64,000 nt of DNA from Ferruginibacter albus (GTDB taxonomy: Bacteria > Bacteroidota > Bacteroidia > Chitinophagales > Chitinophagaceae). The notes under the pieces are model-generated. The model searched no databases. It was given only the letters and a program-made list of their open reading frames with translations, and was not told where the DNA came from. The DNA lies in contig NZ_CP083388.1 in the NCBI RefSeq assembly GCF_020042285.1, positions 3,188,001 to 3,252,000 of the forward strand, given 5' to 3'. Below, piece after piece: positions 26,013 to 35,622 of this stretch. Position 1 is the first letter of the stretch, and each line of letters starts with the position of its first letter. Made by a program: the position numbers and the translations under genes.

Positions 26013-27308
26013 TTAATAATCGTTGTTGGGTTTTGTTGTTTGTTTTTTGGGTTCCTTGATCATTGGTTTATTAGTAGCTGCAGGTTTTGGTTTGTCAACA
26101 GGTTTGGGATTTGAAATAGTAGTCTTTGGTTGTTGTGTATAAGGTTTAGTATCCGCTGCTTTATCTTTTATAACAGGTGGTGTTGTTTTTACAGGTTTCG
26201 GATTGGTTGATTTTGGTTTTACAACTGCTTTAACCGCAGGCTTTGTAACTGTTGCCGGCTTTGGCTTTTCTACAGGAGCTGATTTTGGTTTCTCAACAGG
26301 AGTTGGCTTAATCTCTACCGGTTTAGGAACCCACGCTGAGGGCAATTGAGCACCATTACTTTCTTCATCATCTCTTTGCATCGATTGCTGAATCAAATTT
26401 TCATCTGTAGTATTATTCTCATTATCAGCTGCAAAAGTTTGCAATGAATCATTTGCTGCCCGTTCTGCATTTGCAGCAATTTGTTGCATCATTTGTATAG
26501 TATGCAACGAGTCAACACTCTTATCATCTGCGCCACGCTTTTTAGCAACTATTTCATTTTTATATTGAACATTTACCTGGCTATAATAATTCCATCCCGC
26601 TTGCGGCATTACCTGCTGATAAAATACTTTCAGCTTTCTTAATTTTTCAGCTGCATCTGTTGCGTCGCCAAATACAATGGTCGTATTACCGATCTTAGGT
26701 ACCATGTCAAAAGTCTTTTGCGGCGTGATGTCTACCTGATCGATCATTGCCATGCAAAAAGCATTTTGCTGTAATGCAAGGCTGATCGTTTGTATATCCT
26801 TTAATAAATTGCTATCTGCTTTTGAACGGGCTTTATCTGTAGGAAACCCTGTAAACACAGGCAATCTTGCAGAAAACTTTTCACTTAATGGCAATATTGC
26901 GTTGGATGTATCAATGTAAAAGGTTGTTTCATTGTTGGCAAAAATTCTTGCTACCGGCTCTCGCTCAGTGATCTTTATTTGCAGCACATCATTATTATCA
27001 AAGAACAGCTCAGCTTTTTTAACCCATACATTTTTCTTCAATTTCGTTTCCATTATCTGCAGATCAAAACTGCTGATGCCTTTACCCACGGGATCTTCTC
27101 CTTCCAATACTTTAAGTGAATCCAGGATATCCTTTTTATCTACAAAACAATTATTCTGTACATCTTTAATAGTTATGTTCACGCCTTTACAACGTTGCGT
27201 ATTTTTTTTCTGAACTGCAGCAACCAACAATACCAGCGTGCCGGCGCCAATACACACCCACAGTGTGGTTAACATCCATTTGATCGCTATTTGTTTTTTA
27301 ATTGCCAC
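26013..27308 (-). CDS. ftsQ: Cell division protein FtsQ/DivIB with Lys/Pro-rich tail
   Basis: This bitopic protein links the divisome's cytoplasmic and periplasmic parts with FtsL and FtsB. It has a short cytoplasmic N-terminus, one membrane helix (about residues 10-30), a POTRA-like domain (GVNITIKDVQNNCFVDKKDI and after) and a beta domain to about residue 245. From about residue 328 to the end (about 100 residues) the protein is dominated by Lys-Pro-Val-Thr repeats, a tail absent from well-studied FtsQ. It lies 1 bp after murC. Confidence 0.88.
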   Translation of the reverse strand: MAIKKQIAIKWMLTTLWVCIGAGTLVLLVAAVQKKNTQRCKGVNITIKDVQNNCFVDKKDILDSLKVLEGEDPVGKGISSFDLQIMETKLKKNVWVKKAELFFDNNDVLQIKITEREPVARIFANNETTFYIDTSNAILPLSEKFSARLPVFTGFPTDKARSKADSNLLKDIQTISLALQQNAFCMAMIDQVDITPQKTFDMVPKIGNTTIVFGDATDAAEKLRKLKVFYQQVMPQAGWNYYSQVNVQYKNEIVAKKRGADDKSVDSLHTIQMMQQIAANAERAANDSLQTFAADNENNTTDENLIQQSMQRDDEESNGAQLPSAWVPKPVEIKPTPVEKPKSAPVEKPKPATVTKPAVKAVVKPKSTNPKPVKTTPPVIKDKAADTKPYTQQPKTTISNPKPVDKPKPAATNKPMIKEPKKQTTKPNNDY

Positions 27309-27309
27309 C

Positions 27310-28668
27310 TTAATTTTTTAGTAGTTGTTTTATTGGTTCAACTAACGTATCAATATCTCCTGCTCCTGCTGTTATTACTAATTCTCTTTTATTATTTTTT
27401 ACCCAATCCAATAATTCTTCTTTTGATTTGACACTTTTGTTTGCTTTCGCAATTTTATTTACGATCATTTCACTGTTCACTCCTTCTATTGGCAATTCTC
27501 TTGCAGGATAAATTGGCAAAAGAATCACTTCATCCGCTAATGCCAGCACTTCTGAAAACTCATTGGCGAAATCTCTTGTTCGTGTATATAAATGCGGTTG
27601 AAATATTACCGTACATTTTTTATCCTTGAACAAAGAAGTGGCACCGCTTAATAATGCTCTCAACTCTTCGGGATGATGTGCGTAATCATCAATGAAGATT
27701 GTAGAATCATTTTTAAGGATATACTCAAACCTTCTTTTTACTCCTTTAAAAGAACTTACAGCTGCTTTTATTTTTTCATCATCAATTTTAAGATGATGCG
27801 CTACTGTTATAGCTGCTGTTACATTTTCGATGTTGTGCATACCGCCCATGTTTAGCACCACATCTTTAAAAGTCCATTCTTTCATTACTACATCAAACCG
27901 ATAACTTCCGTTTTCTATTTTAATGTTAGTTGCACATACATCGGCATTATTTTCATTTACGCCATAATGTAAATGCTGGCTTCCCTTTAGTTCATTGCCT
28001 CTTGATAATCCAAACTTGCTTACCAATAAACCACCGGGCTTTATTTTACTGCTGAAATCTATGAACGCTTGTTCAACTGATTCTGCTGTTCCATAAATAT
28101 CCAAATGGTCTGCATCCATTGCTGTTATTATCGCAACATCAGGGCTTAATTTCAAAAAACTTCTATCGTACTCATCAGCTTCTACTACACATACATTGTT
28201 TTCGCTGCTCCAAAAGTTACTGTTATAGTTAGCTGCAATTCCTCCTAAAAAAGCATTGCAACCGTAGCCACTATCTCTTAAGATATGTGCCACCATTGTG
28301 CTGGTAGTAGTTTTGCCATGCGTGCCGGCCACACATATATTAAAAGAACTTGTTGTTATTGCTCCTAAAACATCACTGCGCTTTACCACCTCATACTTAT
28401 TATCCCTGTAATAATTTAATTCTTTATGATCTGCAGGAACAGCAGGTGTGTAAACAACTAACTGCGCCTCTTTATCAATCAACCCAACATTGTCTTCGTA
28501 GTGTACTTTGATTCCTTCTTTGCTTAATTGCTCAGTAAGTATTGTTGCTGTTTTATCGTAACCACTTACTACAACTCCCTTTGAATTAAAATATCTTGCT
28601 AAAGCACTCATTCCAATTCCACCGATACCAACAAAATAAATCCGCTTTATAGTAGTTATGTCCATCAC
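27310..28668 (-). CDS. murC: UDP-N-acetylmuramate--L-alanine ligase
   Basis: This ATP-dependent ligase adds L-alanine to UDP-MurNAc, the first amino-acid step of the peptidoglycan precursor. The N-terminal Rossmann motif is FVGIGGIGMSALA (residues 12-24), the Mur ligase P-loop GTHGKTTT is at 115-122, and DDYAHHPEE with the C-terminal domain follows. The 452-residue length is normal. Its start overlaps the end of murG by 4 bp, so the two are probably translationally coupled. Confidence 0.97.
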   Translation of the reverse strand: MMDITTIKRIYFVGIGGIGMSALARYFNSKGVVVSGYDKTATILTEQLSKEGIKVHYEDNVGLIDKEAQLVVYTPAVPADHKELNYYRDNKYEVVKRSDVLGAITTSSFNICVAGTHGKTTTSTMVAHILRDSGYGCNAFLGGIAANYNSNFWSSENNVCVVEADEYDRSFLKLSPDVAIITAMDADHLDIYGTAESVEQAFIDFSSKIKPGGLLVSKFGLSRGNELKGSQHLHYGVNENNADVCATNIKIENGSYRFDVVMKEWTFKDVVLNMGGMHNIENVTAAITVAHHLKIDDEKIKAAVSSFKGVKRRFEYILKNDSTIFIDDYAHHPEELRALLSGATSLFKDKKCTVIFQPHLYTRTRDFANEFSEVLALADEVILLPIYPARELPIEGVNSEMIVNKIAKANKSVKSKEELLDWVKNNKRELVITAGAGDIDTLVEPIKQLLKN

Positions 28669-29762
28669 TTTATTGTATTCAAAATTTCGTTGGCAATAAT
28701 TTCGTCTGCGTTTGTTATTGCCAGCTTGCTGATATTTGCTTTTAATTCTTTTTGTTGCTGTTCATCTTTTGCCAAATGGATCACCGTTGAAACAAGCTTA
28801 TCTTTTGCTTCGTTATCTTTTATGATCAATGCTGCATGCTTATTAACCAGGTTCATTGCGTTGGCAGTCTGATGATCCTCTGCTGCGAATGGAAAAGGAA
28901 CAAATACAACCGGCTTTTTCATTACACACAATTCAGCAATTGACATAGCACCGCTTCTACTTATCACTACATCGCCCGCTGCATAAGCATAATCCATCTG
29001 CGTTATAAAATCATTTACCCACACATTGCTTTTATTTTCTCCAACTGCTTTGTATTGCGCTGCTGTTGTTTTTCCCGTTTGCCAGATCAATTGAAAATTA
29101 TTTTTTTCAAATTCATCCAGATGTATTGCCAAGCCTTCGTTAATGCTTCTTGCTCCCAGGCTACCTCCAATTGAAAGGATGGTTTTTTTATTTACATCCA
29201 ATCCAAAAAATTTAATCGCTTCTTCTCTTGTTACATTATTATTTGAAATGTTGGTACGAACAGGGTTTCCCGTGATCACGATTTTATCCTTCGGAAAAAA
29301 TTTTTCCATTCCATCACTGGCAACAAATATTTTATTGGCTTTTTTTCCTAACAGCATGTTGCTTTTACCTGCAAAAGAATTGCTCTCATGTATAAAAGTC
29401 GCAATGCCTTTAGTTTGCGCCAATTTCAATACCGGATAGGTTGAATAACCGCCTACACCGATAACTGCTGTTGGATCAAACTGCTTAAATATTTTTCTTA
29501 CCTGTATAAAACTTTTAAGCAACTTAACCGGCAAGCCAACATTTTTTATCAAAGAACTTCTATTAAAGCCTGCTATATCCAATCCTTCTATCTTGTAACC
29601 TGCTTGTGGTACTTTTTCCATTTCCATTTTTCCTTTTGCACCAACAAATAGTATCTCAGTTTGTGGCTGCAATTTTTTAATTGCATTGGCAATTGCAATT
29701 GCAGGAAAAATATGTCCGCCTGTTCCACCGCCTGCTATAATTATTCTGTTCGTCATGCTCAA
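28665..29762 (-). CDS. murG: UDP-GlcNAc:lipid I N-acetylglucosaminyltransferase MurG
   Basis: This GT-B enzyme on the inner face of the membrane turns lipid I into lipid II. The N-terminal lipid-binding loop GGGTGGH is at residues 11-17. The C-terminal nucleotide site has SRSGAMSIAELCVMKKP and PFPFAAEDHQTANA. The 365-residue length is normal. The gap to ftsW holds copy 4 of the dispersed repeat. Confidence 0.97.
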   Translation of the reverse strand: MSMTNRIIIAGGGTGGHIFPAIAIANAIKKLQPQTEILFVGAKGKMEMEKVPQAGYKIEGLDIAGFNRSSLIKNVGLPVKLLKSFIQVRKIFKQFDPTAVIGVGGYSTYPVLKLAQTKGIATFIHESNSFAGKSNMLLGKKANKIFVASDGMEKFFPKDKIVITGNPVRTNISNNNVTREEAIKFFGLDVNKKTILSIGGSLGARSINEGLAIHLDEFEKNNFQLIWQTGKTTAAQYKAVGENKSNVWVNDFITQMDYAYAAGDVVISRSGAMSIAELCVMKKPVVFVPFPFAAEDHQTANAMNLVNKHAALIIKDNEAKDKLVSTVIHLAKDEQQQKELKANISKLAITNADEIIANEILNTIK

Positions 29763-29778
29763 TTCGTTGTTGCTGCTG

Positions 29779-29798
29779 AAGTGAGTGACACAACGATG
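29779..29798 (+). repeat. Dispersed 20-mer, copy 4 (5' truncated)
   Basis: AAGTGAGTGACACAACGATG matches the inner part of the 20-mer and its GATG extension, but lacks the leading GTAC. It lies between murG and ftsW. Confidence 0.7.
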
Positions 29799-29831
29799 TT
29801 GAATAATGATATATCGCTCACTACAAAAAAA

Positions 29832-31127
29832 CTAATTAGCACCTACAACTGCTGCTTCAACAACAGGTTGTGCTTGCTCTCCTTCTAATTGCTCCACGTT
29901 TCTTGCTACACTTAATATAATACCGATAGATAAACAAGTGAATAAGAAGCTACTTCCTCCCATACTTACTAACGGCAACGTAACTCCCGTATTTGGAAAA
30001 AGCCCAACGTTAACGCCCATGTTGGCAATGGCTTGTATCACCAGCGTAAAACTCAATGCCAGCGCCAGGAATGCACCAAATGCATACGGGCACTTTCGAT
30101 AAACACGGATACATCTATACAAAAACAACAGGTATATTAATACGATAATTATACCGCCGATCAATCCATACTCTTCCAATATGATGGCATAAATAAAATC
30201 GTTATAAGCTTGCGGCAAATAATTTCTTGCCTGGCTATGTCCCGGACCTAAACCAAAAAAGCTTCCATTAGCGATAGCAATTTTTGCCTGGTTTATCTGG
30301 TACATTTTTTCGTTCTGATCTTCCTTACTACTGTATAAAAATGTTTGTATGCGACCTATCCAGGTTGGCACACGACCGGCCGCTAATATTGCGGGCAGAT
30401 CCTTTTGCTTATGCTGCTCTTTGTCGTAGTATTTTACTGCGATCATTATCAATAACACAACAGGTATCAATGCAATACCCATTGTTGCCAATATATGCTT
30501 GGTACTTACCCTGCCGATAAACATAAGCATGAAACTTGTTCCTCCTACTAATAACGCCGTTGATAAGTTTGCCGGGGCAATCAATAAAACAATTGATGCA
30601 ACAGGTATTAAAACCGGCAAGAATCCTTTTTTAAAATCTTTGATTACATTTTGCTTGCGACTTAATTGTCGGCTGAGATACATGAATAGCGCCAGCTTCG
30701 CTAAATCAGAAGTCTGGAATGTCATATTAATGACAGGTAATTTTATCCAACGGCTTCCTGCATTCAATTGCACACCAAACAATAATGTATACAGTAACAA
30801 TGGAATGGAGATCAGAAATAATATCAATGCTACTCTTGAATAAATAGTATAGTTTACTCTATGTGCAAAGTAGATTATTACTACTCCCAAAATGATAAAG
30901 CCTAACTGCTTGAATAAATAGCTTTCGGTACTCTTACTATATTTATATGCCAATGAACCGGTACTGCTATACACTACCAACAAACTCACCAATGTAAGTA
31001 ATACTACTACTGCCCAGATAACACGATCGCCCTTGGTTTTATTAACCAGCTTATTACTAACATTGATGCCGCTTAAATTACGTAGCGGAGAATCTGCAGA
31101 TGGTGATATAATACTTTTAAATGTCAT
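29832..31127 (-). CDS. ftsW: Septal peptidoglycan polymerase FtsW (SEDS family)
   Basis: This membrane glycosyltransferase polymerises lipid II at the septum with its partner FtsI. The 431 residues have about ten membrane helices and the SEDS signatures NAGSRWIKL and NTGVTLPLVSMGGSS near the C-terminus. The position between murD and murG in a division cluster favours FtsW over RodA. A cytoplasmic N-terminal extension of about 40 residues precedes the first helix. Confidence 0.94.
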   Translation of the reverse strand: MTFKSIISPSADSPLRNLSGINVSNKLVNKTKGDRVIWAVVVLLTLVSLLVVYSSTGSLAYKYSKSTESYLFKQLGFIILGVVIIYFAHRVNYTIYSRVALILFLISIPLLLYTLLFGVQLNAGSRWIKLPVINMTFQTSDLAKLALFMYLSRQLSRKQNVIKDFKKGFLPVLIPVASIVLLIAPANLSTALLVGGTSFMLMFIGRVSTKHILATMGIALIPVVLLIMIAVKYYDKEQHKQKDLPAILAAGRVPTWIGRIQTFLYSSKEDQNEKMYQINQAKIAIANGSFFGLGPGHSQARNYLPQAYNDFIYAIILEEYGLIGGIIIVLIYLLFLYRCIRVYRKCPYAFGAFLALALSFTLVIQAIANMGVNVGLFPNTGVTLPLVSMGGSSFLFTCLSIGIILSVARNVEQLEGEQAQPVVEAAVVGAN

Positions 31128-31142
31128 TCGCCTTTTTCGATA

Positions 31143-32486
31143 TTATAATTCTTTTACTGCTTGTTTGAATTGCTTGCCTCTATCCTCATAATTCTTAAAT
31201 AAATCAAAACTTGCGCAGGCAGGACTTAATAGAACAACATCTCCTTTGTTTGCAAAATGAAATGCTGCCTGTACTGCTTCTTGCGCACTACCTGTATTTA
31301 CAATTAAGGAAACCGTTTCGCCGAAAGCTTCGTGTATCTTTCTATTATCAATTCCCATGCAAACAATTGCTTTCACTTTTTCTTTAACCAAATCTTTTAA
31401 TAATGTATAATCATTACCCTTGTCAACGCCGCCCAATATTAATATAGTTGGCTTTTCCATGCTCTCTAACGCAAACCAGGTACTGTTTACGTTCGTTGCT
31501 TTGCTATCATTAATAAACTCTACGCCTTTGATAGTAGCTACCGGTTCCATGCGATGCTCTAAACTTTGAAATGTTTGCAATGCATCACGTATGGCTTCTT
31601 TTCGTATATCCACTACCGTTGCAGCCAGGCTTGCTGCCATGCTGTTGTAGTTGTTATGTTTTCCTTTGATGGCGAAGTCAGAAATGTTCATTTGCATTTC
31701 TTCGCTTTTCCATTTAAGGTGCAATTTTGCATTCGTTAAGTACGCTCCCTGTGGCAGTGATTTGTTGTTCATGGTAAATGGGGCTAGAGTTGATTTAATG
31801 GGAAAACCGGGCATGGCTTTCATAGTTATTTCATCATCCAGGCAGTAAATGAAAACATCTGCTGCCTGCTGATTCATGGTGATACGGAATTTGCTGTCGA
31901 TATAGTTTTGCATCTTGTAGTCATACCTGTCCAAATGATCTTCTGTAATATTGGTAAGTATCGCTACGTCGGGACGAAATGTTTTAATGTCATCTAATTG
32001 AAAAGAACTTATCTCTGCCACATACAATTCTTTGGGATCTTCTGCAATTTGCTTGGCGAATGAATAACCAATGTTGCCTACCATTGCACAATCAGCACCC
32101 CCGGTTTTACATATATGATAGGTTAATGCAGTAGTAGTGCTTTTACCGTTACTACCGGTTATTGCAATTATTTTGCTATTGCCTTTATAACGAAATGCGA
32201 ATTCGATCTCGCTTATAACAGGAATACCTTTTGCTCTTATTTTCTTTACTAATTCAGTTTTTTCAGGAATACCGGGACTCTTCATTACTTCATCCGCATT
32301 TAAAATCTCCGCTTCGCTGTGCTGCGCTTCTTCAAAACGGATATTATTTTCCGTTAGTTCCTTTTTGTAATTTTCTTTCACAGTTCCGCCATCACTTACA
32401 AAAACGTCGTACCCTTGCTGTTTAGCCAACAAGGCAGTGCCAATTCCACTTTCACCTGCACCTAATATGACGATTCTGTTGCTCAT
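31143..32486 (-). CDS. murD: UDP-N-acetylmuramoylalanine--D-glutamate ligase
   Basis: This enzyme adds D-glutamate to UDP-MurNAc-L-Ala. It starts with a Rossmann motif (IVILGAGESGIGTALLA). The Mur ligase P-loop GSNGKSTTT is at residues 111-119, with NITEDHLDR and NDSKATNVNST further on. The 447-residue length is normal. It follows mraY after an unusually long spacer of 265 bp and is 15 bp ahead of ftsW. Confidence 0.97.
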   Translation of the reverse strand: MSNRIVILGAGESGIGTALLAKQQGYDVFVSDGGTVKENYKKELTENNIRFEEAQHSEAEILNADEVMKSPGIPEKTELVKKIRAKGIPVISEIEFAFRYKGNSKIIAITGSNGKSTTTALTYHICKTGGADCAMVGNIGYSFAKQIAEDPKELYVAEISSFQLDDIKTFRPDVAILTNITEDHLDRYDYKMQNYIDSKFRITMNQQAADVFIYCLDDEITMKAMPGFPIKSTLAPFTMNNKSLPQGAYLTNAKLHLKWKSEEMQMNISDFAIKGKHNNYNSMAASLAATVVDIRKEAIRDALQTFQSLEHRMEPVATIKGVEFINDSKATNVNSTWFALESMEKPTILILGGVDKGNDYTLLKDLVKEKVKAIVCMGIDNRKIHEAFGETVSLIVNTGSAQEAVQAAFHFANKGDVVLLSPACASFDLFKNYEDRGKQFKQAVKEL

Positions 32487-32524
32487 GCTTTCTTTTTTGT
32501 GACAAACATTGGTTCATTGTTCAT

Positions 32525-32548
32525 CATCCTTGTGTCACTCTCTTGTAC
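32525..32548 (-). repeat. Dispersed 20-mer, copy 5 (reverse orientation)
   Basis: The minus strand reads GTACAAGAGAGTGACACAAG then GATG, two differences from the consensus. It lies in the mraY-murD spacer. Confidence 0.75.
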
Positions 32549-32564
32549 GACATAACACTTGTCG

Positions 32565-32675
32565 TCATTTATCACGTAACGTGATAAAAAATTGGTTCTT
32601 CAACAGCATAGAATTTAACAGGTCATTGGTGTTCTCCACAGCAGTACGGTACTTTTCATAATATTGGCTATTCAT
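32565..32675 (-). CDS. Possible 36-codon small ORF between mraY and murD
   Basis: An ATG at 32675 opens a short frame (MNSQYYEKYRTAVENTNDLL and onward) that ends in TGA at 32565. It would be a hydrophilic, mostly helical peptide. There is no clear signal or ribosome binding site, and frames this short arise by chance. It is kept because it fills the middle of an oddly long gap in an otherwise tight cluster. The spacer's palindrome at 32569-32587 covers its last codons. Confidence 0.25.
   Translation of the reverse strand: MNSQYYEKYRTAVENTNDLLNSMLLKNQFFITLRDK
32569..32587. promoter_or_regulatory. Perfect palindrome in the mraY-murD spacer
   Basis: TTATCACG-TAA-CGTGATAA, 8-bp arms about a 3-base centre. 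On the minus strand no T-run follows, so it is unlikely to end mraY transcription; a protein-binding site is possible. Confidence 0.4.
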
Positions 32676-32751
32676 TGAAAAACTTAGTCAGTTTTCTGGG
32701 CTACTTTGGTTTTTCAACTATTTTCAACAATTCAAAAGAATCGCAATTGTT

Positions 32752-34065
32752 TTATCTCAACTTTAATGTAACAATAGCAGATATCACACACAATATTGTA
32801 ACTATCCAAAACCTTACTGCTATCTTGCTTTCGTGATACCCGAGCTTTTGATAGTGATGATGCAGCGGACTCATTAAAAATATCCTTCTGCCTTCTCCAT
32901 ACTTTTTCTTAGTGTATTTGAAATAACTCACCTGGATCACTACGCTCAAATTCTCTACTAAAAACACTAAACAAAAGATCGGTATCAATAATTCCTTACG
33001 AACAATAATTGCCAGCGCTGCAATAATTCCACCCAATGCCAGGCTCCCTGTATCTCCCATAAAAACCTGTGCCGGGTAAGCATTGTACCATAAGAACCCG
33101 ATGCATGCTCCTACAAACGCCGCAATAAAAATCGACAGCTCTCCTAAATTGGGTATGTACATTATATTCAAATATTCCGCTAATCTTATATTGCCACTAA
33201 CGTAAGCGAATATCCCAAGAGAAATACCTATTATCGCACTTACTCCTGTTGCCAATCCATCCAGCCCATCCGTAATATTTGCCCCATTTGAAACGGCCGT
33301 TACTATAAATATTACAATAATGATATAGAGTATGTATGCATAATCCGTCCAGCTTTTAGGCAACAACTTTGCATAATTGAATTCGTGGTTCTTTACAAAA
33401 GGAATAGTAGTGATCGGCGTTTTTACTTTTACAAAAAAATGCTGCTTGCCATCTACCATTACCATACTTACCGAATCATTCACTAGTCTTTCTCCACGAC
33501 TCAATACAGAATCTTTACTTGGAGTGCTCATCGGATTATACTCACGCATCACTACTACATTTTGGTTGAAGTAAAGCGTAGCGCCCACTATAATTCCCAA
33601 CATCACCTGCCCGAATATTTTAAACTTACCCGCCAGCCCGTCACTATCGCTTTTCTTATACGATACTCCTTTTTCCTGTGCTTTTCTTTTAGCTCTTATC
33701 TTTAAAAGATCATCGGTAAAACCAATAGCACCCAGCCATACGGTACATAAGATCATCAATCGTATGTAAACTTTATGCAGGTCTGCCAGCAATAAGGTGG
33801 GTATCAAAATACTTAGGATGATTATGATGCCGCCCATGGTTGGCGTTCCTTTCTTCTGTTGCTCTCCTGCCAAACCCAGGTCTCTAACACTTTCGCCTAA
33901 CTGTTTTCTTTGTAAAAACTTGATCAGCTTTTTACCAAACACAGATACTATCACTAAACTTAAAATAACGGCTAACATCACCCTGAACGTAATGAACTGG
34001 AACAATCCACTGCCCGGGAATTTTATCCCATTTTTTGTTAACCAATCAAATAAGTAATACAGCAT
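32752..34065 (-). CDS. mraY: Phospho-MurNAc-pentapeptide transferase MraY
   Basis: This polytopic membrane enzyme transfers phospho-MurNAc-pentapeptide to undecaprenyl phosphate, forming lipid I. Signatures are [44 protein letters not shown] and [12 protein letters not shown]. The protein has 437 residues against about 360 in Escherichia coli. The excess is an insertion of roughly 70 residues (about 178-245) that would sit between two membrane helices. Similar insertions are known in Bacteroidota MraY. Confidence 0.97.
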   Translation of the reverse strand: MLYYLFDWLTKNGIKFPGSGLFQFITFRVMLAVILSLVIVSVFGKKLIKFLQRKQLGESVRDLGLAGEQQKKGTPTMGGIIIILSILIPTLLLADLHKVYIRLMILCTVWLGAIGFTDDLLKIRAKRKAQEKGVSYKKSDSDGLAGKFKIFGQVMLGIIVGATLYFNQNVVVMREYNPMSTPSKDSVLSRGERLVNDSVSMVMVDGKQHFFVKVKTPITTIPFVKNHEFNYAKLLPKSWTDYAYILYIIIVIFIVTAVSNGANITDGLDGLATGVSAIIGISLGIFAYVSGNIRLAEYLNIMYIPNLGELSIFIAAFVGACIGFLWYNAYPAQVFMGDTGSLALGGIIAALAIIVRKELLIPIFCLVFLVENLSVVIQVSYFKYTKKKYGEGRRIFLMSPLHHHYQKLGYHESKIAVRFWIVTILCVISAIVTLKLR

Positions 34066-34160
34066 CGTTTCAATTTACTAATTCGATAATGCGCTAATAC
34101 GTATCGAACAGTTTTCAAAATCTTGTTTATTCTTTGTGTACTAAAAATTAGCACATCAAT

Positions 34161-35621
34161 CTATTTATCTAATAGTTCAAATACTTCGCTTAATACTTTC
34201 TTGTCGTCAAAATCATGTTTCACTCCTTTTATCTCCTGGTATTTTTCGTGCCCTTTTCCAGCGATCAAAACAATATCTTCTTTAGCACTAAGGCTCACAG
34301 CCGCTTTGATCGCTTCTCTTCTATCGGTTATAGAGATATATTTTTTTCTTGCAACCACGCTTACACCTGCTTCCATATCTTTTATAATCTGTTCAGGCTC
34401 TTCACTACGTGGATTATCAGAGGTAAACACTACTCTATCACTGTATTCACAAGCAACTTCTGCCATTATCGGCCGCTTGGTTTTATCTCTGTCTCCACCA
34501 CATCCCACCACAGTTATTATATGCTCATATCCTTGTCTTAATTTTTTTATAGTTGCCAGTACATTTAATAAAGCATCCGGTGTATGTGCATAATCAACAA
34601 TTCCGATGACCTTATCATTTTTACTTACCATGTAATCAAATCTTCCTTCTGCACCGGTAAGCGTACTTAATACCTGCAACACTTCATTCTTATCCTGTCC
34701 TAAACAAACTGCGGCACCATATACTGCTAATAAATTATAGGCGTTGAATTCACCGATCAAACGGAAATACACTTCCGTTTCATTCAGCATCATGTGCAAA
34801 CCTGCGAGTGAATTATCCAAAATCTTTCCTTTAAAATCAGCCATTGTTTTAAGGCTATAGAAATATTTTTTTGCACTCGTATTCTGTAACATCACCGCTC
34901 CCCTTTTATCATCAGCATTGCTTATTGCAAAAGCGGATAAAGGCAAGCTATCAAACCACGATTTTTTTACCCGGATGTATTCATCAAATGTTTGATGATA
35001 ATCCAAATGGTCGTGCGTAATGTTACTGAACAATGCGCCTGCAAAATGTAATCCTGCTATTCGATGCTGATGAATCGCATGACTACTGCATTCCATAAAC
35101 ACATATTCGCAACCACTATCAAGCATCTGCTTCAATAAAGCATTTATACTTACCGCATCGGGAGTTGTATGTGTAGCCGGTAACACTACATCTCCGATCT
35201 GGTTTTGAACTGTACTCATCAATCCACATTTGTAACCCAGCGCTGAAAACAACTTCCACAATAAGGTAGCAATAGTTGTTTTTCCATTAGTGCCTGTTAC
35301 ACCGATGAGCTTTAATTTAAAAGTTGGTTCTTCAAAGAAATTATGACTTACAACTCCGGCTGCGATGGCAGAATTCTCTACCTCGATATAGGTTATATTG
35401 TTTTTTATAGTAGCGGGAAGCGTTTCGCAAATAATTCCGATTGCTCCGTTTTCAATTGCTTTTTCAATGAACTGATGACCATCTGCTGCGTGACCTTTTA
35501 TAGCTATGAAACAACTACCTGTACTCACTTTCCGGGAATCTATCTGCAAATCCCTGATCTCGATAGCAGCACTACCTGTTATAGAGCGGATATTTGCTTT
35601 ATATAAAATGTCTTGCAACAT
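34161..35621 (-). CDS. murE: UDP-MurNAc-tripeptide ligase MurE (meso-diaminopimelate type)
   Basis: This ligase adds the third stem residue to UDP-MurNAc-L-Ala-D-Glu. The P-loop TGTNGKTT is at residues 109-116. The motif DNPRSEEP (near residue 400) fits enzymes that add meso-diaminopimelate rather than lysine. The 486-residue length is normal. It follows the FtsI-like gene directly (1 bp between). No murF is present in this cluster. Confidence 0.96.
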   Translation of the reverse strand: MLQDILYKANIRSITGSAAIEIRDLQIDSRKVSTGSCFIAIKGHAADGHQFIEKAIENGAIGIICETLPATIKNNITYIEVENSAIAAGVVSHNFFEEPTFKLKLIGVTGTNGKTTIATLLWKLFSALGYKCGLMSTVQNQIGDVVLPATHTTPDAVSINALLKQMLDSGCEYVFMECSSHAIHQHRIAGLHFAGALFSNITHDHLDYHQTFDEYIRVKKSWFDSLPLSAFAISNADDKRGAVMLQNTSAKKYFYSLKTMADFKGKILDNSLAGLHMMLNETEVYFRLIGEFNAYNLLAVYGAAVCLGQDKNEVLQVLSTLTGAEGRFDYMVSKNDKVIGIVDYAHTPDALLNVLATIKKLRQGYEHIITVVGCGGDRDKTKRPIMAEVACEYSDRVVFTSDNPRSEEPEQIIKDMEAGVSVVARKKYISITDRREAIKAAVSLSAKEDIVLIAGKGHEKYQEIKGVKHDFDDKKVLSEVFELLDK

Positions 35622-35622
35622 G

